From: Cyrtodaria siliqua
Taxonomy: Eukaryota; Mollusca; Bivalvia; Adapedonta; Hiatellidae
Assembly: GCA_037043455.1 (NCBI GenBank)
Contig: JAWPHD010004380.1
Coordinates: forward strand, 62,001-126,000
DNA length: 64,000 nt
Reading direction: 5' to 3'
The number at the start of each line of letters is the position of its first letter. The stretch's first letter is position 1. Below, piece by piece: positions 46,337 to 57,867 of the stretch. Under the pieces are notes generated by a model. It was not told the origin of the DNA, ran no database searches, and worked only from the letters and a program-made list of their open reading frames with translations. A program made the position numbers and the translations under genes.

Positions 46337-46573
46337 ATGTGCAGAAAAAAACAGGTCCTGTTGAAACCACAAGCCACATGCCTAAACGCAGTAAATTTTC
46401 CTTGTGGTCTATGCCATCTCAATGTTACATGGGTCCCAGCAGATAAAGGTATAGCCTGCGACAACTGTGACATTTGGTTCCACGGAAACTGTCAAGGAAT
46501 TGGAAACGTAACTTATGATTTTCTATCAGATTCAAAGATTAATAGGCACTGGGTATGCACACTTTCAGACTGA
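46337..46573 (+). pseudogene. LINE ORF1 fragment with PHD-like zinc finger
   Basis: The open frame reads FPCGLCHLNVTWVPADKGIA and then CDNCDIWFHGNCQGI, ending with HWVC: Cys-x2-Cys, Cys-x2-Cys, His-x2-Cys and Trp-x-Cys spacing of a PHD-type finger. Such fingers occur in the first ORF of some CR1/Jockey-superfamily LINEs. No complete ORF1 is present. It lies ~150 bp upstream of an endonuclease-like stretch in the same orientation, consistent with one LINE. Confidence 0.6.
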
Positions 46574-46599
46574 TGTAGAAGCCATATGGGCTTAACTCG

Positions 46600-48845
46600 A
46601 TATCCCTGGTTACACAAACATATATATCTCTTTATATTACAGACCACATGAAAATGACACTGACACTGACAGCATTTCAAATCTCATTAATTCTTTACCT
46701 AAAACATCTATACAAAGTCAAATTTGGATACTGGGTGATCTCAACTATCCCCACTTTAACTGGGAAGACCAAACCATTAAAAATACATGCATACTGAAAA
46801 ACATATACCAAGACTTCTTAAACTTCATAAATTACTTCTCACTCTGCCAAATTGTCAAACACCCTTACAAGAGGCGAAAACACACTAGATCTATTCATCA
46901 CTACGCAACCCTCACTAGTACCGTCAAACAAACCACTTCCAGGTTAAGGAAACTCAGATCATGACATCATCGTCCACGAAATAGATATAATCCGTGAAAG
47001 ACTCACACAACCAATACGCAACATCAATATATACAGCAAAATAAACTGAACTGAGTTCAAAACAGACGTCAAAAAACTCTCAACATCATTCCACAGTTGC
47101 AAAGACACAGAAAATAATCCAGAAAAACAATGGACACACTTTAAGACTGAATTAAACACACTCACTAACAAAAATGTACCAACAAAGCAAACAAAACCCA
47201 AAGAAGACCTACCATGGTTCACAAATGACATCAAACATCTAATTAGTAAAAAAGAAAAACTCCACCAAAACATCAAAAGAAAACCAAATGCTCCATGCAC
47301 AAACCACAGAAAAATCAGCCTCAAAAAGATCAAATCTGAAATCCAATGCATATTGGCCTTATGTGGAAAACATAATAACAAACGATGAAGATAAAAACAA
47401 AAAAAGCTATAAATTCATTAAACACAATAAAACTGAAAGCACTGGTATAGTCAAATTACACCAAGAATATTAAAATATCTAGGAACTGAACTCGCCCCCA
47501 TCCTGACAACAATATTTAACACCTCACTGAAAACAGGAATAGTACCAAAAGACTGGAAAAAAGCCCACGTAGCCCCAGTATTTAAAAAAGGACCAAAAAG
47601 CAAAGCATTAAACTACAAACCAATATCCCTAACATGTATAACCCGCAAAATCATGGAACATATAATAGCAACAAACATCATGTCTCACCTAGATAAAAAA
47701 AAACTACTTTACCATTTACAACATGGTTTTCGATCTAAGCACAGCTGCGAATCACAATTAACCAGTTTCACACAAGAGATCTTTGATAACTTAGAAAACA
47801 AAACGCAAACATACCTTATTGCCATGAACTACTCAAAAGCATTTGATAAAATTGATCACGACAAACTAATACTCAAATTACAAAGACTAGGCTTTGACAC
47901 ACAAACCACCCACTGGATACAATCATTTCTCTCTGACAGATCCCAACTAGTACTAGTCGAAGGCATGCAATCAGATGAGTGCAAAGTACTATCAGGCGTG
48001 CCATAAGGCTATGTTCTAGGCCCCTGTCTCTTTCCCTGCTACATAAATGACATACCCTTAGACTTCATCAGCTCAGTAAGACTCTTCGCAGATGGCACAA
48101 TAGTTTGCATAACCATCAAATCAGAAACCGACGCAGAAACGCTCCAGTCAGACCTTATAAAACTTGAAAAATGGGAAAGTGAATGGCTAATGGAATTTAA
48201 CCCAGATAAATGTGAAATAATTAGAATTACAAGAAAAAGAAATAAAATATCCCTACAAAGTACATGGCAAAATAATAAAATCCACTGAAAATGCAAAATA
48301 CTATCAACCAAATCTTAGACTGGACCCTCACATAAAAAACATCACAAAGGCAGTACCACACTTAATTTTATCAAAAGAAATATTAAAGTCAGAAATAGCA
48401 AAATTAAAGAAATAGCATACAAAACATATGTCAGACCCTAAGTAAAATACTGTTCCTCAGTGTGGCATCCATGGCAAAAAGAACTCACCCAAAAAATAGA
48501 AATATAACGAAGAGCTGCTGGATTTGTTTTTAGTGATTAAAACTACCAAAGCACTGTGACCTTAATGCTTAACGAACTAAAACGGCCAACTTAAGAACAT
48601 AGAAGAGAAATGACCCCCTTAACAAATCTGTACAAAATTCAAAATAACCTTCTGTGTGCAGATTATCATCATCTCTTACCGTCTCGAAACCTGAACTTTG
48701 TCATTCCATTTTAGCATTAATTACCACCAAAACTCCTTCTTCCCACGCACAGTACGATACTGGCATAAACTAATACTTAATACAAAAGAGAGCTCTAGCC
48801 TAGACATGTTCAAATCTAGGCTCCCACTACCACTTTTTCCATAGA
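46600..48845 (+). pseudogene. Jockey/CR1-type LINE ORF2 relic (endonuclease and RT)
   Basis: Endonuclease-like text at 46,720-46,790 (WILGDLNYPHFNWED) is followed by the region 46,960-47,290 (HDIIVHEIDI, KPKEDLPWFTNDIK). RT begins near 47,500 (DWKKAHVAPVFKKG, LNYKPISLTC, QHGFRSKHSCESQL). Motif A is YSKAFD (47,833). GVP is followed by a stop (48,004-48,006) before GYVLGP. The motif C position reads FADG at 48,084-48,095 where YADD/FADD is expected. Further stops and frameshifts follow to about 48,840. The copy is inactive. Confidence 0.8.
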
Positions 48846-49310
48846 TACAGTGTTTTTATTGTTTTTAAATTGTTAACCCTGTCATATATTAACTTCAGAT
48901 CTCATAATTGTCTTATTTGTTACCCTGAATTGCGCCTCCCTAGTATCTTCAATTTGAAGGATGGGAGTATTTTGCAGATTGCAGGTTCACTATCGTGACA
49001 TCCTGTTTAATGTTGAAAGCTGCATGAAAGCTGCATAAATGCTGACACTTGCACATATTCCATGTTATAATCACATTTAGACATACTAGCATTACTGAAT
49101 TATTGTTAAAGTTTATTTGTTAAAGTTATTATGCTTATATTTATTATAAATGTAATTTCGATGTGTCAGGACCGCATTGCATCCTTACTAAATATTTAAG
49201 AGTAATGTATTTCATTAGTTGATGGAAATCCTGACGAGCAGTAGTTGGTTGAATATCGTGTCGTCAGGATCAACCACTATAAATACCTAGCTGACAAGGT
49301 AAATATCAGA
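48846..49310. other. Probable LINE 3' flank, AT-rich
   Basis: No gene seen. A short inverted pair, ATCCTGACGAGCAGTAG and CGTGTCGTCAGGATC, lies at about 49,230-49,270. Confidence 0.4.
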
Positions 49311-49314
49311 AGTT

Positions 49315-49602
49315 TCAAACCATCAGAGGCAGTGTTACTCCATCAGAAGAGGCTTCTTTGTATATTTCCTCTAGTGTGGATACATTGTTGTCCATGCCAA
49401 TGACTGAATCATTCAGTTTGACCATAGCGGAATCGCAAAATTCATGAAATTGGGAACTCAGAGAAAGTAGGCTCCCAGATAATATTATCAACGTTTCTCC
49501 GGTAGTCAGTACGCCGTTGATCCAAATACCACTAATGCCATCGCAATTGTCTCTAGGCATAAAGCCCCAACACCGGTCAATGGGTGAGCATGGTGAGGGT
49601 TA
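49315..49602 (-). CDS. Possible exon, unknown product
   Basis: Minus frame open from a stop at about 49,600: CSPIDRCWGFMPRDNCDGIS, GIWINGVLTTGETL, then FHEFCDSAMVKLNDSVIGMD, ending at TGA 49,315. Codon composition looks protein-like, but there is no family match, no clear acceptor and no neighbouring exon. It could be a fragment of a transposon protein. Confidence 0.2.
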
Positions 49603-49844
49603 CCGCTCAACATATGAGGATGAGAGGTATTCCCTAACCCGGCACATCCAATAAAGGCATATACACCTCAGCCCATAATGCCACAACTTTAGACCGCATT
49701 GTAAGTATGGAAGACGGATGCGTCCATTTCGACTTTTCACCATGCTACTTACCCCTACTTTATCGCAAAGATCCAAGTCAGAAAGTCGAAAAGTCGTATA
49801 ACTGAGGGCGAAAAGTATTCGGCAAAGGAAGGGAAAACGTAGAT

Positions 49845-49995
49845 TTGGATAGGCTATGGTATGGTATAGTAGAGTAAGGTAGAGTAATGTGGGATAGGGA
49901 AGGGTAAGGTAGAGACGCGTAACTTATGATAGGGTGGGGTAGAGCAGAGTAGGATAGGGTTTTTAGTGAAAGGTAACTTAGAGCATGGTAGGGTA
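49845..49995 (+). repeat. GGTAGAGTA-type degenerate simple repeat
   Basis: A run of GGTATGGTATAGTAGAGTAA, GGTAGAGTAATGTGGGATAG and GGTAAGGTAGAG words with a loose 5 bp (GGTAN) period, G-rich on the plus strand. It does not match a canonical telomere repeat. Confidence 0.7.
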
Positions 49996-50463
49996 AGGGT
50001 ATGAAAAATGTACGTTACTGGTAATGGACGGTCAGTGTTTGCATCATAGAATAGATTTTATGTGATTTCATATTTTTCAATGAGGAATTATTGAACAAAC
50101 TGTATAACGTTGTGAAGGTAATAAAACAATCTTTTAATACTTAAGCTTAATACACTAACATCTTGATGGTGAAAATTAATTACACATGACCTACCTACAC
50201 GCAACAATATCTCACTCCTATATGAAATTATTTCCCGGGGACCATTTTTCTATTTTTAGCCAAAGTGACATGACCTTGACCCGCTGATCTCAAATGCAAT
50301 CACAAGCTTTCTTTCCATACAACCTACCTTAGCTAGTATCGTTGCAAAATCTCATTCCTATCAAAAGTTCTAGCCCATCAACCGTTTTTTATTTTTATTA
50401 ACAGCGTATTTGACCCCAGTGACCTTAAATGCAATTCCTTCTCATATCAGATACCTACACACG

Positions 50464-50863
50464 AATAAATACCGATAAAGGTGATCCTTTGGGAGCAACA
50501 AACACAATTAAGAGAATAAAGTAGCAGACTCGGTTTTATTGAGTCTGTTCATGAGAAGTAATGAAAGAAGCAACACCTCTCACGCCCCCTAGTACCGGCT
50601 TAAGCGGTATTCTACTTTAAAGCCACCTATATTGGGCTCGTCGGTCCCAAAGGACTAGTACAAATAACACTACTGATACGTAGCACGGGGAGACTTTTTA
50701 CAGCCGCCACACTGCACTAAACGAACGCTGGTGTGAACGTTAATAAATACTGATAAAGGTGATCCTTTGGGAGCAACAAACACAATAAAGAGAATAAAGT
50801 AGCAGACTCGGTTTTATTGAGTCTGTTCATGAGAAGTAATGAAAGAAGCAACACCTCTCACGC
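50464..50863 (-). repeat. Inverted 1.4-unit fragment of the 268 bp satellite
   Basis: Reads GTGATCCTTTGGGAGCAACA, AGCAGACTCGGTTTTATTGA, TTCATGAGAAGTAATGAAAG and CAGCCGCCACACTGCACTAA twice in part. It contains private changes: an extra TAGTACCGGCTTAAGCGG-like junction, and GAGAGGT instead of GAGAAGT, which turns one stem-1 pair into G-T without breaking the stem. It lies ~33 kb from the main array inside a family D repeat. Confidence 0.9.
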
Positions 50864-50997
50864 TTGATTCAATTTCATTCCTGACTAAAGTTATTGCCCA
50901 GAAACCATTTTTTTTTCATTTCTAGAAACATTTACCTAGAACCCAGAGACCTCAAATGCAATCCCAAGCTTCCATTTCATATAATATAGATATAAAA

Positions 50998-51775
50998 ATC
51001 GAACAGACAAAATAGCATTCATGGACGACAGTCAACCACAAACACACACAAAAACAAAGAACAACTTTAAAGATGAATAAGAGGCCAAATAAGACAACAC
51101 AAACACAAAAGGGTTGACAATAGGGCTAACGCCTTGGAACGGTCAGCAGCAAAAAAGGCCCCTGGTGGTTTACACCAGGTTCTAGGTTGCACCAAATCTC
51201 ACACTTACCCTACTGTCATCCCAATAAAACGGGACAGTGTAAATAAAGAAATCCCCGCCACGAACTATTCTCTAACCAACAAGGCAGCATTAATATGCAA
51301 TACAAGTAAAACACAAAGATGCTTGCGTATATATAGATACAAAAAAACAATAGCCTAGAAAGCCACAAAGAAGGTACTCAATGATTGGCAGAAGCCAGAG
51401 CAACAAGAGGACAAACCATTGAGGGCATGACAATATTGCAGACAAACATCAAACGTCACCGTCCTTTTGGGCTTTAGGTAGACGTCATCATAGGGTCCAC
51501 AGTGTGTCCGGTCATCGCACAATGAATGAGGAAAGTATAGTGACGAGCAGTAAATGGGTCCACCATCACAAGCATACAGTGCGTTGCAAAATGATAGGGT
51601 CATAACCTCTTTTGATAAATCGTTTAACGATTTTAACAAAGACAGTATTTAAGTGATCATGACCAAGGATCTTACGATTTTTGTAGATCATGTCACCATA
51701 GAAGTCAAGTTGTGATTGTCCTTGCTTGTCGCAGAAGAGTTCTTAAATTACTTTTATATTTGGAAAGAATCAAAA
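50998..51775 (-). pseudogene. Penelope-like element 3' end, minus strand
   Basis: On the minus strand: the coding tail (TTATGACCCTATCATTTTGC) near 51,585-51,605, then TGTTTGTCTGCAATATTGTC, TTGCTCTGGCTTCTGCCAAT and GGGGATTTCTTTATTTACAC, to CCTGTTCGATTTTTATATC at 50,998. Frames are broken. The upstream coding part runs to about 51,775 (AGAACTCTTCTGCGACAAGC). Minus- and plus-strand ORFs in the UTR are artefacts. Confidence 0.75.
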
Positions 51776-52204
51776 TAAAGTTATTGCCCTATAACGTTTT
51801 TCTATTTTGGTAACAGCGACCATAACTTTGTCCTCAGTGACCTCAAATACAATCCGAAGTTAGTAGCAGTAACCTCAAGCTTCCTTTCCGTTTTTTGTAA
51901 TTTTATGAATAGTGCCCTTGACTCTAGTGAACTTATATTCAATACCAAGCGTCCTAACCATATAAGCTACTAACACATCAAGTTTTGTCGTAATATCTCA
52001 TTCCTAACAAAAGTTATTGAGTGGAAACATTTGTTTCTATTTTCAGTAACAGCGATCTTAACTTTGACCCCAGTGACCTCAATTACAATCCCAAGCTTCC
52101 TGTTCATATAAGCTACATACATAGCAAGTTTCGTCGCAATGTCATTGCCAACTAAAGTTATTAAACGGAAACCATGAGTTTGACGCCGCCCGCCCGCCTG
52201 CCCG

Positions 52205-53284
52205 ACAAATGAAATTCAGCAGTCTAATAACCAGACTGTTCCAAACGAAAAACCTGATTAAAAAACATTAAAAGGTATGAAGTAGTTAGATCTTAAGAAC
52301 TTTCACTAAGCATTCAGCTTATCAGTTTCTCAAAATTAAAGTTAATAAACAGGTTACACAGTTCATTAGATATTTATACATTAAATAATGCAAGTATCTC
52401 GTTGTCTGCCAATGCCACCTTGAAACAGATAGAATTTAAGGCATAAACCATGCATCAGTTTGTTTAAATAGACTAGAATACGCGTAGTAGTCAAGTAAAT
52501 CGACAATGCGCTAGTAAATCAGTCAGTAGATTCCAGCGCTGTTGTTTCTTTCTAGAGTTCCACCTTAAACACATAAATGATTCAAGAAACACAACTATTC
52601 AGTCAGCTACAGGCCTTACTATATTCCAGAATATGCTGTGCCCTTAGAGGAAGCAGGAGTGTACACCTTAGGAATATATACAACTGGTGTAAGAATACCT
52701 AGATGGGGGAAATACGCAATGAAACGTGCACTGTTATTGTCTTTGCAAAGAAAATACCAATAAAATCATTCCATTTATTTTAGTAAATACATTCTTTACT
52801 CGAAATTAGATTTTCACATAGTTAAATTAACAATTGTAGCAATTAATCACAGGCGTATTTGGCAAACTCCAAATGATACCGATTTACATGTTTTAAATAT
52901 GTTACTGCAAGCTGAACGGATGAACGGATGGGCAGCCATGTGCGGAAATAGTATATGCCTAATGGGTTAACTGAAATGGATGGGTAAACGTTAATGTTCG
53001 TCGATGTAACACGTGTAATGACGTAATTATTTTAGCGAAGTACTATTAAAGCGAACTACTCGATATTTTGCAATATGAATCCAGCCATGCATTATAAACC
53101 ATATGGTTCCAGAGAAACTAGCAAACAATACACTTAAATGTCGTTGTAAATATATATAAAAAGAATAATTAGAAAAACCTCTGGATGTATCCAGAATTAC
53201 ACCGAACAACCACAGTAGTTGCAGCCAAATAGGGCACGACTAAAAATAACTTTAGGACGAATGTTCATGCACCTACTTCCCTTT
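52205..53284. other. Stretch without recognised gene
   Basis: No domain-bearing frame and no repeat assigned. AT-rich, with several short dyads. Confidence 0.4.
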
Positions 53285-54260
53285 GTCCGGGTTTAAGCAG
53301 GCGCAATCATGGAGTTTGAAGCGTATTGACTGACTGTAGTGTGGTCAATCACTAAACATGAAGTGCGTTGCAATAATAAAGGGTCGTATCCTTCTACGAC
53401 GAATTTCCTAATTAATTTTGAAAAGTGATCAAGAAACCCGGCAGCTCCCTGTAACTCCCAAAGTTTATAGACCACACCTCCATAAATTATAGGTTGTGAT
53501 ATTCCTTATCGAGTAAATGTTTTAAGGTTGGTGTTGTACTTCTCCAGTAGGCGTTCGTTGCTGCGATAGAATTTTGAGAAAGATGTATGCAGTCTGCGAT
53601 AACGGAAACCTTACTTAAAAAGTTTACAGGTAATAACTTGAATTCGATCATTGAAGTCCTTAACATCATTACAGACTCTAGCAAAACGAATGAGCTGGGA
53701 GATATACACCCCATATGATGTAGCACGAGGTACATCCCCATCCAGGTTTGGATAGTTTACGATGTCAAAGTTACAGTAGTCATCTCTCGGGAAAATCTGC
53801 TGTAGTATCCAAAATGTTGACTTTATTCAACGTGAGCTCTGGTGGATAAATATTAATGACCATATGAGCAGAGAACATATTAGCAAAATTGAGTATGTCA
53901 GGTATATACCGAGATGTATTATTAAACTGGCGGCAAACTGTTTTACCGTATCTTATAAAAATGTTATTGAGAAAGAAAGATAACGATCTACAAACATCAG
54001 CGCAAGTCCACATATTATGATTATTATTTTATTAGGGGCGTTTGTAAAGAAAGCCCTGATATTGTTACAAGAAAGAAAAGTTGTTCCTTCTCTAGCAAAA
54101 GTATTCTGTGTAAGCTGAATCAGTTTATCTTTGATATGTGATAGAGTGGTGTATGATGTGGAAAAGTCATAGATGCTTAGAGTTGAGGCATGGAAATGCT
54201 TACACCGTAGTTTATCAACGACTTCTCCGAGTGTTTGATAGACCAAAACAAATTGATTGA
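53285..54260 (-). pseudogene. Penelope-like reverse transcriptase relic
   Basis: Read on the minus strand in order: STLSIYDFSTSYTTLSHIKD (54,246 side), FLNNIFIRYGKTVCRQ, FNNTSRYIPDILNFANM, INIYPPELTLNKVNILDTT, then TSYGV-type text and LIRKFVVEGYDPLLLQRTSC ending VIDHTTVSQYAS near 53,310. The region expected between VCRQ and FNNTSRY (the IPMGT motif B) is deleted. The catalytic motif, usually Y-[IL]-D-D, reads YIPD near 53,905. Frameshifts separate the three main ORF pieces. It is a dead copy that keeps more of the RT than the other copies here; the 3' UTR is missing. Confidence 0.75.
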
Positions 54261-54895
54261 GTTTTCAAAAACCTTTCCACAATAAGTTATTACATTTATT
54301 TAATCGCGGAAAGCTTAAATTTGCATTTGAGAATAAGCAGCGCTTTCAAAAAGTTCATATGTTGTTTGTTGTACCTTATTCTATTATCATGATTATATGG
54401 CAATATATATTTTATATTCGAGTGTCTCCAGTACTTAAACATTTAGATGTACCGTTTTTGATATATTATCACTATATCACTAAGCCATCATGAGAACAAT
54501 TACACTACCGTGTCAACTTTTAAAATTCACTTTATCCCTTAGAATCAATACACTATAAATGCATATGTTTGAAATCACCAGGAAGTTTGACGTGATTTGC
54601 TTAAGGGGAAGTGGCATTACGGTGCGGACTAGGCAAGAGTTTTCATTATCGGTTCATGATGTGATGTCGTGGTGTGACCCAGACCTCTGATAAAAAGGCC
54701 TCACAATCAGAAATGCACAATAAGACATCATACTGATGCTTTGTACAATGTTTTGTCAAAATTCAAGGTCAACAAGCCGTTAAAGAGGAGTAGCGCTGAC
54801 TTCATCAGCGGAGATATAATACGATTTGATTCGCATTGTTCGGCATTTATGCAGAACAAATGCCGGTATTAAATGGCAAATTTACAATAAACGTA
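54261..54895. other. Stretch without recognised gene
   Basis: Possibly includes further decayed RT sequence near 54,260-54,350, but I cannot support a boundary. Confidence 0.35.
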
Positions 54896-54896
54896 G

Positions 54897-55060
54897 GTAT
54901 ATAAGTCGAACAGACAATGTAGCATTCACAAAACAAATGCAACCAAAAACACGTATACAAAAACAAACAACAATCACAACGAAACAACAAAGCATGTGAC
55001 ACCTCAAACATTAATAAAGGGTTGACAATAGGACTTCCGACTTGAAACGGTCAATGTCAA
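54897..55060 (-). mobile_element. Penelope-like 3' UTR fragment, diverged
   Basis: Minus-strand match to TTGTCAACCCTTTATTAATG, GATTGTTGTTTGTTTTTGTA, GTGTTTTTGGTTGCATTTG and TGTCTGTTCGACTTATATAC. It is more diverged than other copies. Confidence 0.55.
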
Positions 55061-55064
55061 AAAG

Positions 55065-56055
55065 TGCGTTAAATTTGCCTTTCATTGTCGGCGTTTAAAA
55101 CCGCCTAAATACCAAATGGTTGTTCAAAGCGCGCGTTAAATTTGCAGTTGAAAACGGCAAAAATACCAATCTCCTGTTCAATGGCTCATCAACATATTGC
55201 TTAGGCTATTTCGATATTGAATGAAATAAAGCAATAACGCGTTCTCTTAAGCTTGTATCTCAAAATGTTTATTTACAATTCTGACACATTTTTAAAAAAA
55301 AATAATTATATATATAATCATCGCATTTATGCATCACGTGGGACTATCGTCTAATCATTAATATACGTGTGTTTAAACACATCTGACCTTGTTTTTATCT
55401 ATTTGTAAATGTGTAAGGGTATTCAGGTCAAATCCTTGATAAATTGAAGTATAACTTCCTCGTATACTTGTTCACACATTGTGTTCGTATTTTGGCAAGT
55501 AACTTATCTATTTGCCATTAAATCAACTGATATGTGAATAATATATAAATGGTCACATGTTTTACTGAAATCGAGCCAAATGATATCCTGCCAAATGAAA
55601 CGGTCTTATTGTGACGTATTGTTACGTTTGAGGTCACTAAGGCCACAGTGATTTTTTTCCGTTCTCAGATCCATGGACCCTAATGTGTGTAAAATTTAAA
55701 AATTAATGCTAAATCAGATCACTTTGTATAGGTTAGTTTTGGTTAGTTTATGTTTTACGATGCAACTAGATAAATACTTGTAAAAAATCAGACTTCGTTC
55801 CCCACCCCTCCTCATGCGGAACATTTTCAACAAAAAAAAAGAAGATAATCTGAGAAACCAAAAATGCGAAAAAAAACTAACAAAACTTGCTAAACCTGAT
55901 TTGGAGGTCACATGCCTAATTTGGAAAAAAATAATATTGTAAGTGAAAAAAATAAGGTTTTTAAGATATTGTATGCCATTTTTATTTCTTTTTCGAAAGC
56001 TTGTAACATGAAATCATAATGCCACTTAATATTTTTCAATGCGACTCAATGAAAT
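55065..56055. other. Stretch without recognised gene
   Basis: Contains a partial direct repeat of AAACCGCCTAAATACCAA..GTTCAA and AAACGGCAAAAATACCAATC at 55,096-55,182. No coding region supported. Confidence 0.4.
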
Positions 56056-56060
56056 CAGTT

Positions 56061-56735
56061 TTCAACCCCGGGCTAGAGAGCGTGAGCGATAGCTAGCATA
56101 TTTCACTACCGTTCATGAACAGTCTCAGTCAAACCGAGACTGCAATATTTTGTATGTGTCGTTTTCGGCCGTTTTCAAAGGTCCATTTTCATACTCTGTT
56201 ATATAGCACAGTGGCGTTGCTTGTGCAGTGTGGCGGCAGTAAACGTCTCCATGCGCTTGAAATCAGGACTGTTTGGAGATCGCTGAGCCCGATACTTATA
56301 TTTAGTTATCGGTGGAACATTTTCAATTGCTTTTGTTTTCTTACTTAATTTTCGATTCGGTGGTTCCACTACTCCGGCCGATAAAATACTCTGGTATTGT
56401 TTCTCATAGGATATGTTGTCTGCTTTTTAATTTAGTCTTTTGACTGTTACTTGTGATATGCAGGCTTCATAACCGCTGCTGCCAACTAAATTCCATTTTG
56501 TTTATTTCGCTCTTCGGGGCATAGTTTTTGTTAGATACTGGGACCATACGCCGCTGGACATGGGGGAGGAAAATCTCTATGTCCACCGCCATATGCATGC
56601 TATCTTCGGGATGGTTAAAAGTATGTACTATTGATTTTATGAATATTGAGTTCTGCTCAACCCGGGTCTAGAAAGCGTGAGCGGTAGCAAGCACACATGA
56701 ACAGTCTCAATCAAACCGAGACTGCAAGATTTCTA
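56061..56735 (+). repeat. Diverged relative of the 268 bp unit, two starts 598 bp apart
   Basis: TCAACCCCGGGCTAGAGAGC at 56,061 and TCAACCCGGGTCTAGAAAGC at 56,659 begin two partial copies. The first contains GTGAGCGATA..TACCGTTC, CAGTCTCAGTCAAACCGAGA, GTGCAGTGTGGCGGCAGTAA, GTCTCC and GAGCCCGATA, in the same order as the 268 bp satellite unit (GTGCAGTGTGGCGGCTGTAA, GTCTCC, GAGCCCAATA). The second copy has a deletion in hairpin 1. Direct repeats at this spacing could be terminal repeats of a retroelement; no coding part is recognised between them. Confidence 0.7.
56083..56142 (+). other. Double hairpin, variant B
   Basis: Stem 1 is TGAGCGATA (56,083-56,091) with TACCGTTCA (56,107-56,115) and a 15 nt loop, one mismatch. 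Stem 2 is CAGTCTC (56,120-56,126) with GAGACTG (56,136-56,142) and a 9 nt loop AGTCAAACC. Compared with the satellite, both sides of each stem changed together. Confidence 0.7.
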
Positions 56736-56739
56736 TTTG

Positions 56740-57000
56740 TTTGAAGCAAATTAATTATTTTTCGAAGAGAGAGTCAAATTGACCGCCATATAGAGCGAGC
56801 CTCGTATTCGTTCTCCAAAAAGATATTTAAGTAGAAGTCATCGATTATTGAAATTAAATCAAAGCGAGCGGAACGAGAACATGCTTTAGTCATACAATTC
56901 AAAAATATTTACATCTATACATCGACTGAGTTACACGTACATTTTCAGCTCTGAAAATATTGTATAACTGGACCATTATCTGTTTTCTTTGGGTAAATTG
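56740..57000. other. Stretch without recognised gene
   Basis: Unique, AT-rich; nothing identified. Confidence 0.35.
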
Positions 57001-57004
57001 AGGA

Positions 57005-57390
57005 CTAGACGGTATCAACCCGATCTGATCTTATTTCTTATTTCTGGATTAAACCAGACTCTTAGCGGCATTAAGCCGGAGAGTGCCTTTGAGTGTATTC
57101 TTCAATACATACACTCATAAACATATAACTGTAAGACTATTAATACAGACGGTATCATCCCCATCTGGTCTTACCCCTGAATACTCTGTTCTCTTTGGTC
57201 AAAAGTGAAGGCTGAATAAGACAACCTAGACGGTATCAACCCGATCTGAACTTATTTCTGGACTCAACCAGACTCTTAACGGCATCACGCCGTAGAGTGC
57301 ATTTGAGTGTACACATTCTCCAATACATACATTCATAAACATTAACTGTAAGACAATACAGACGGTATAAACCCGATCTGGCCTTACTTT
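57005..57390 (+). repeat. ~215 bp tandem repeat with hairpins
   Basis: AGACGGTATCAACCCGATCT at about 57,008 and 57,228, with variants at 57,148 and 57,358, gives an alternating long/short pattern repeated about twice. Each unit contains CTCTTARCGGCAT..GCCGKAGAG, a hairpin, and CAATACATACAYTCATAAAC. Frames are not kept. Confidence 0.7.
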
Positions 57391-57570
57391 TGTATATATT
57401 ACACTACTTCTTATGTATATATGGAGACACCAAAAGAAATAGACAAAATATAAGACACATATAGATTGTCTTACATTACTAACGTAAATCGCTAGCTGAT
57501 GATTTGGAGATCCATACTATAGACATCGTATGCCCTCAGAACGGGATATCAATCTGCATGTCAGTGCATA

Positions 57571-57724
57571 CACGACCTTTCAGTGTAACACTCGGTCGTG
57601 CACGCTACTTATATGACATATACTCATAGTAATACACGATATTACGAAATACGTGCTGAAGAGTATATTTGCTAAAGGTACTATATAAACTTGGCAGATT
57701 ACGGAATATACCGTAATAACTGCC
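57571..57724 (+). other. Two strong hairpins
   Basis: CACGACC (57,571-57,577) pairs with GGTCGTG (57,594-57,600), with an inner AGTGT/ACACT stem. GGCAGATTACGG (57,693) pairs with CCGTAATAACTGCC (to 57,724) with a two-base bulge. No coding sequence around them. Confidence 0.6.
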
Positions 57725-57867
57725 GAGAATAGGTGATATTCCTATATACCACTACCACAGCGAGTGCCAACTAGACGGTCCCTATATATTTGACACATTC
57801 TCCTTCACAATATAATAAGACAATAAGTATATTGTCATTGATAATACAAATAATTTAGGATTTCATT

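Larger units (their letters stand above)
50210..52200 (+). repeat. Family D repeat, interrupted twice
   Basis: Family D words appear at 50,225-50,460, 50,865-50,995 and 51,780-52,190 (ATCTCATTCCTAACTAAAGT, CCCAGTGACCTCAAATGCAA, CAATCCCAAGCTTCC). The blocks are separated by an inverted piece of the 268 bp satellite (50,464-50,863) and a minus-strand Penelope-like 3' end (about 50,998-51,775). It ends with GACGCCGCCCGCCCGCCTGC (52,181-52,200). Confidence 0.8.

Noticed and set aside
51134..51358. 74-codon plus-strand ORF
   Set aside because: It lies wholly in the reverse of the Penelope-like 3' UTR.
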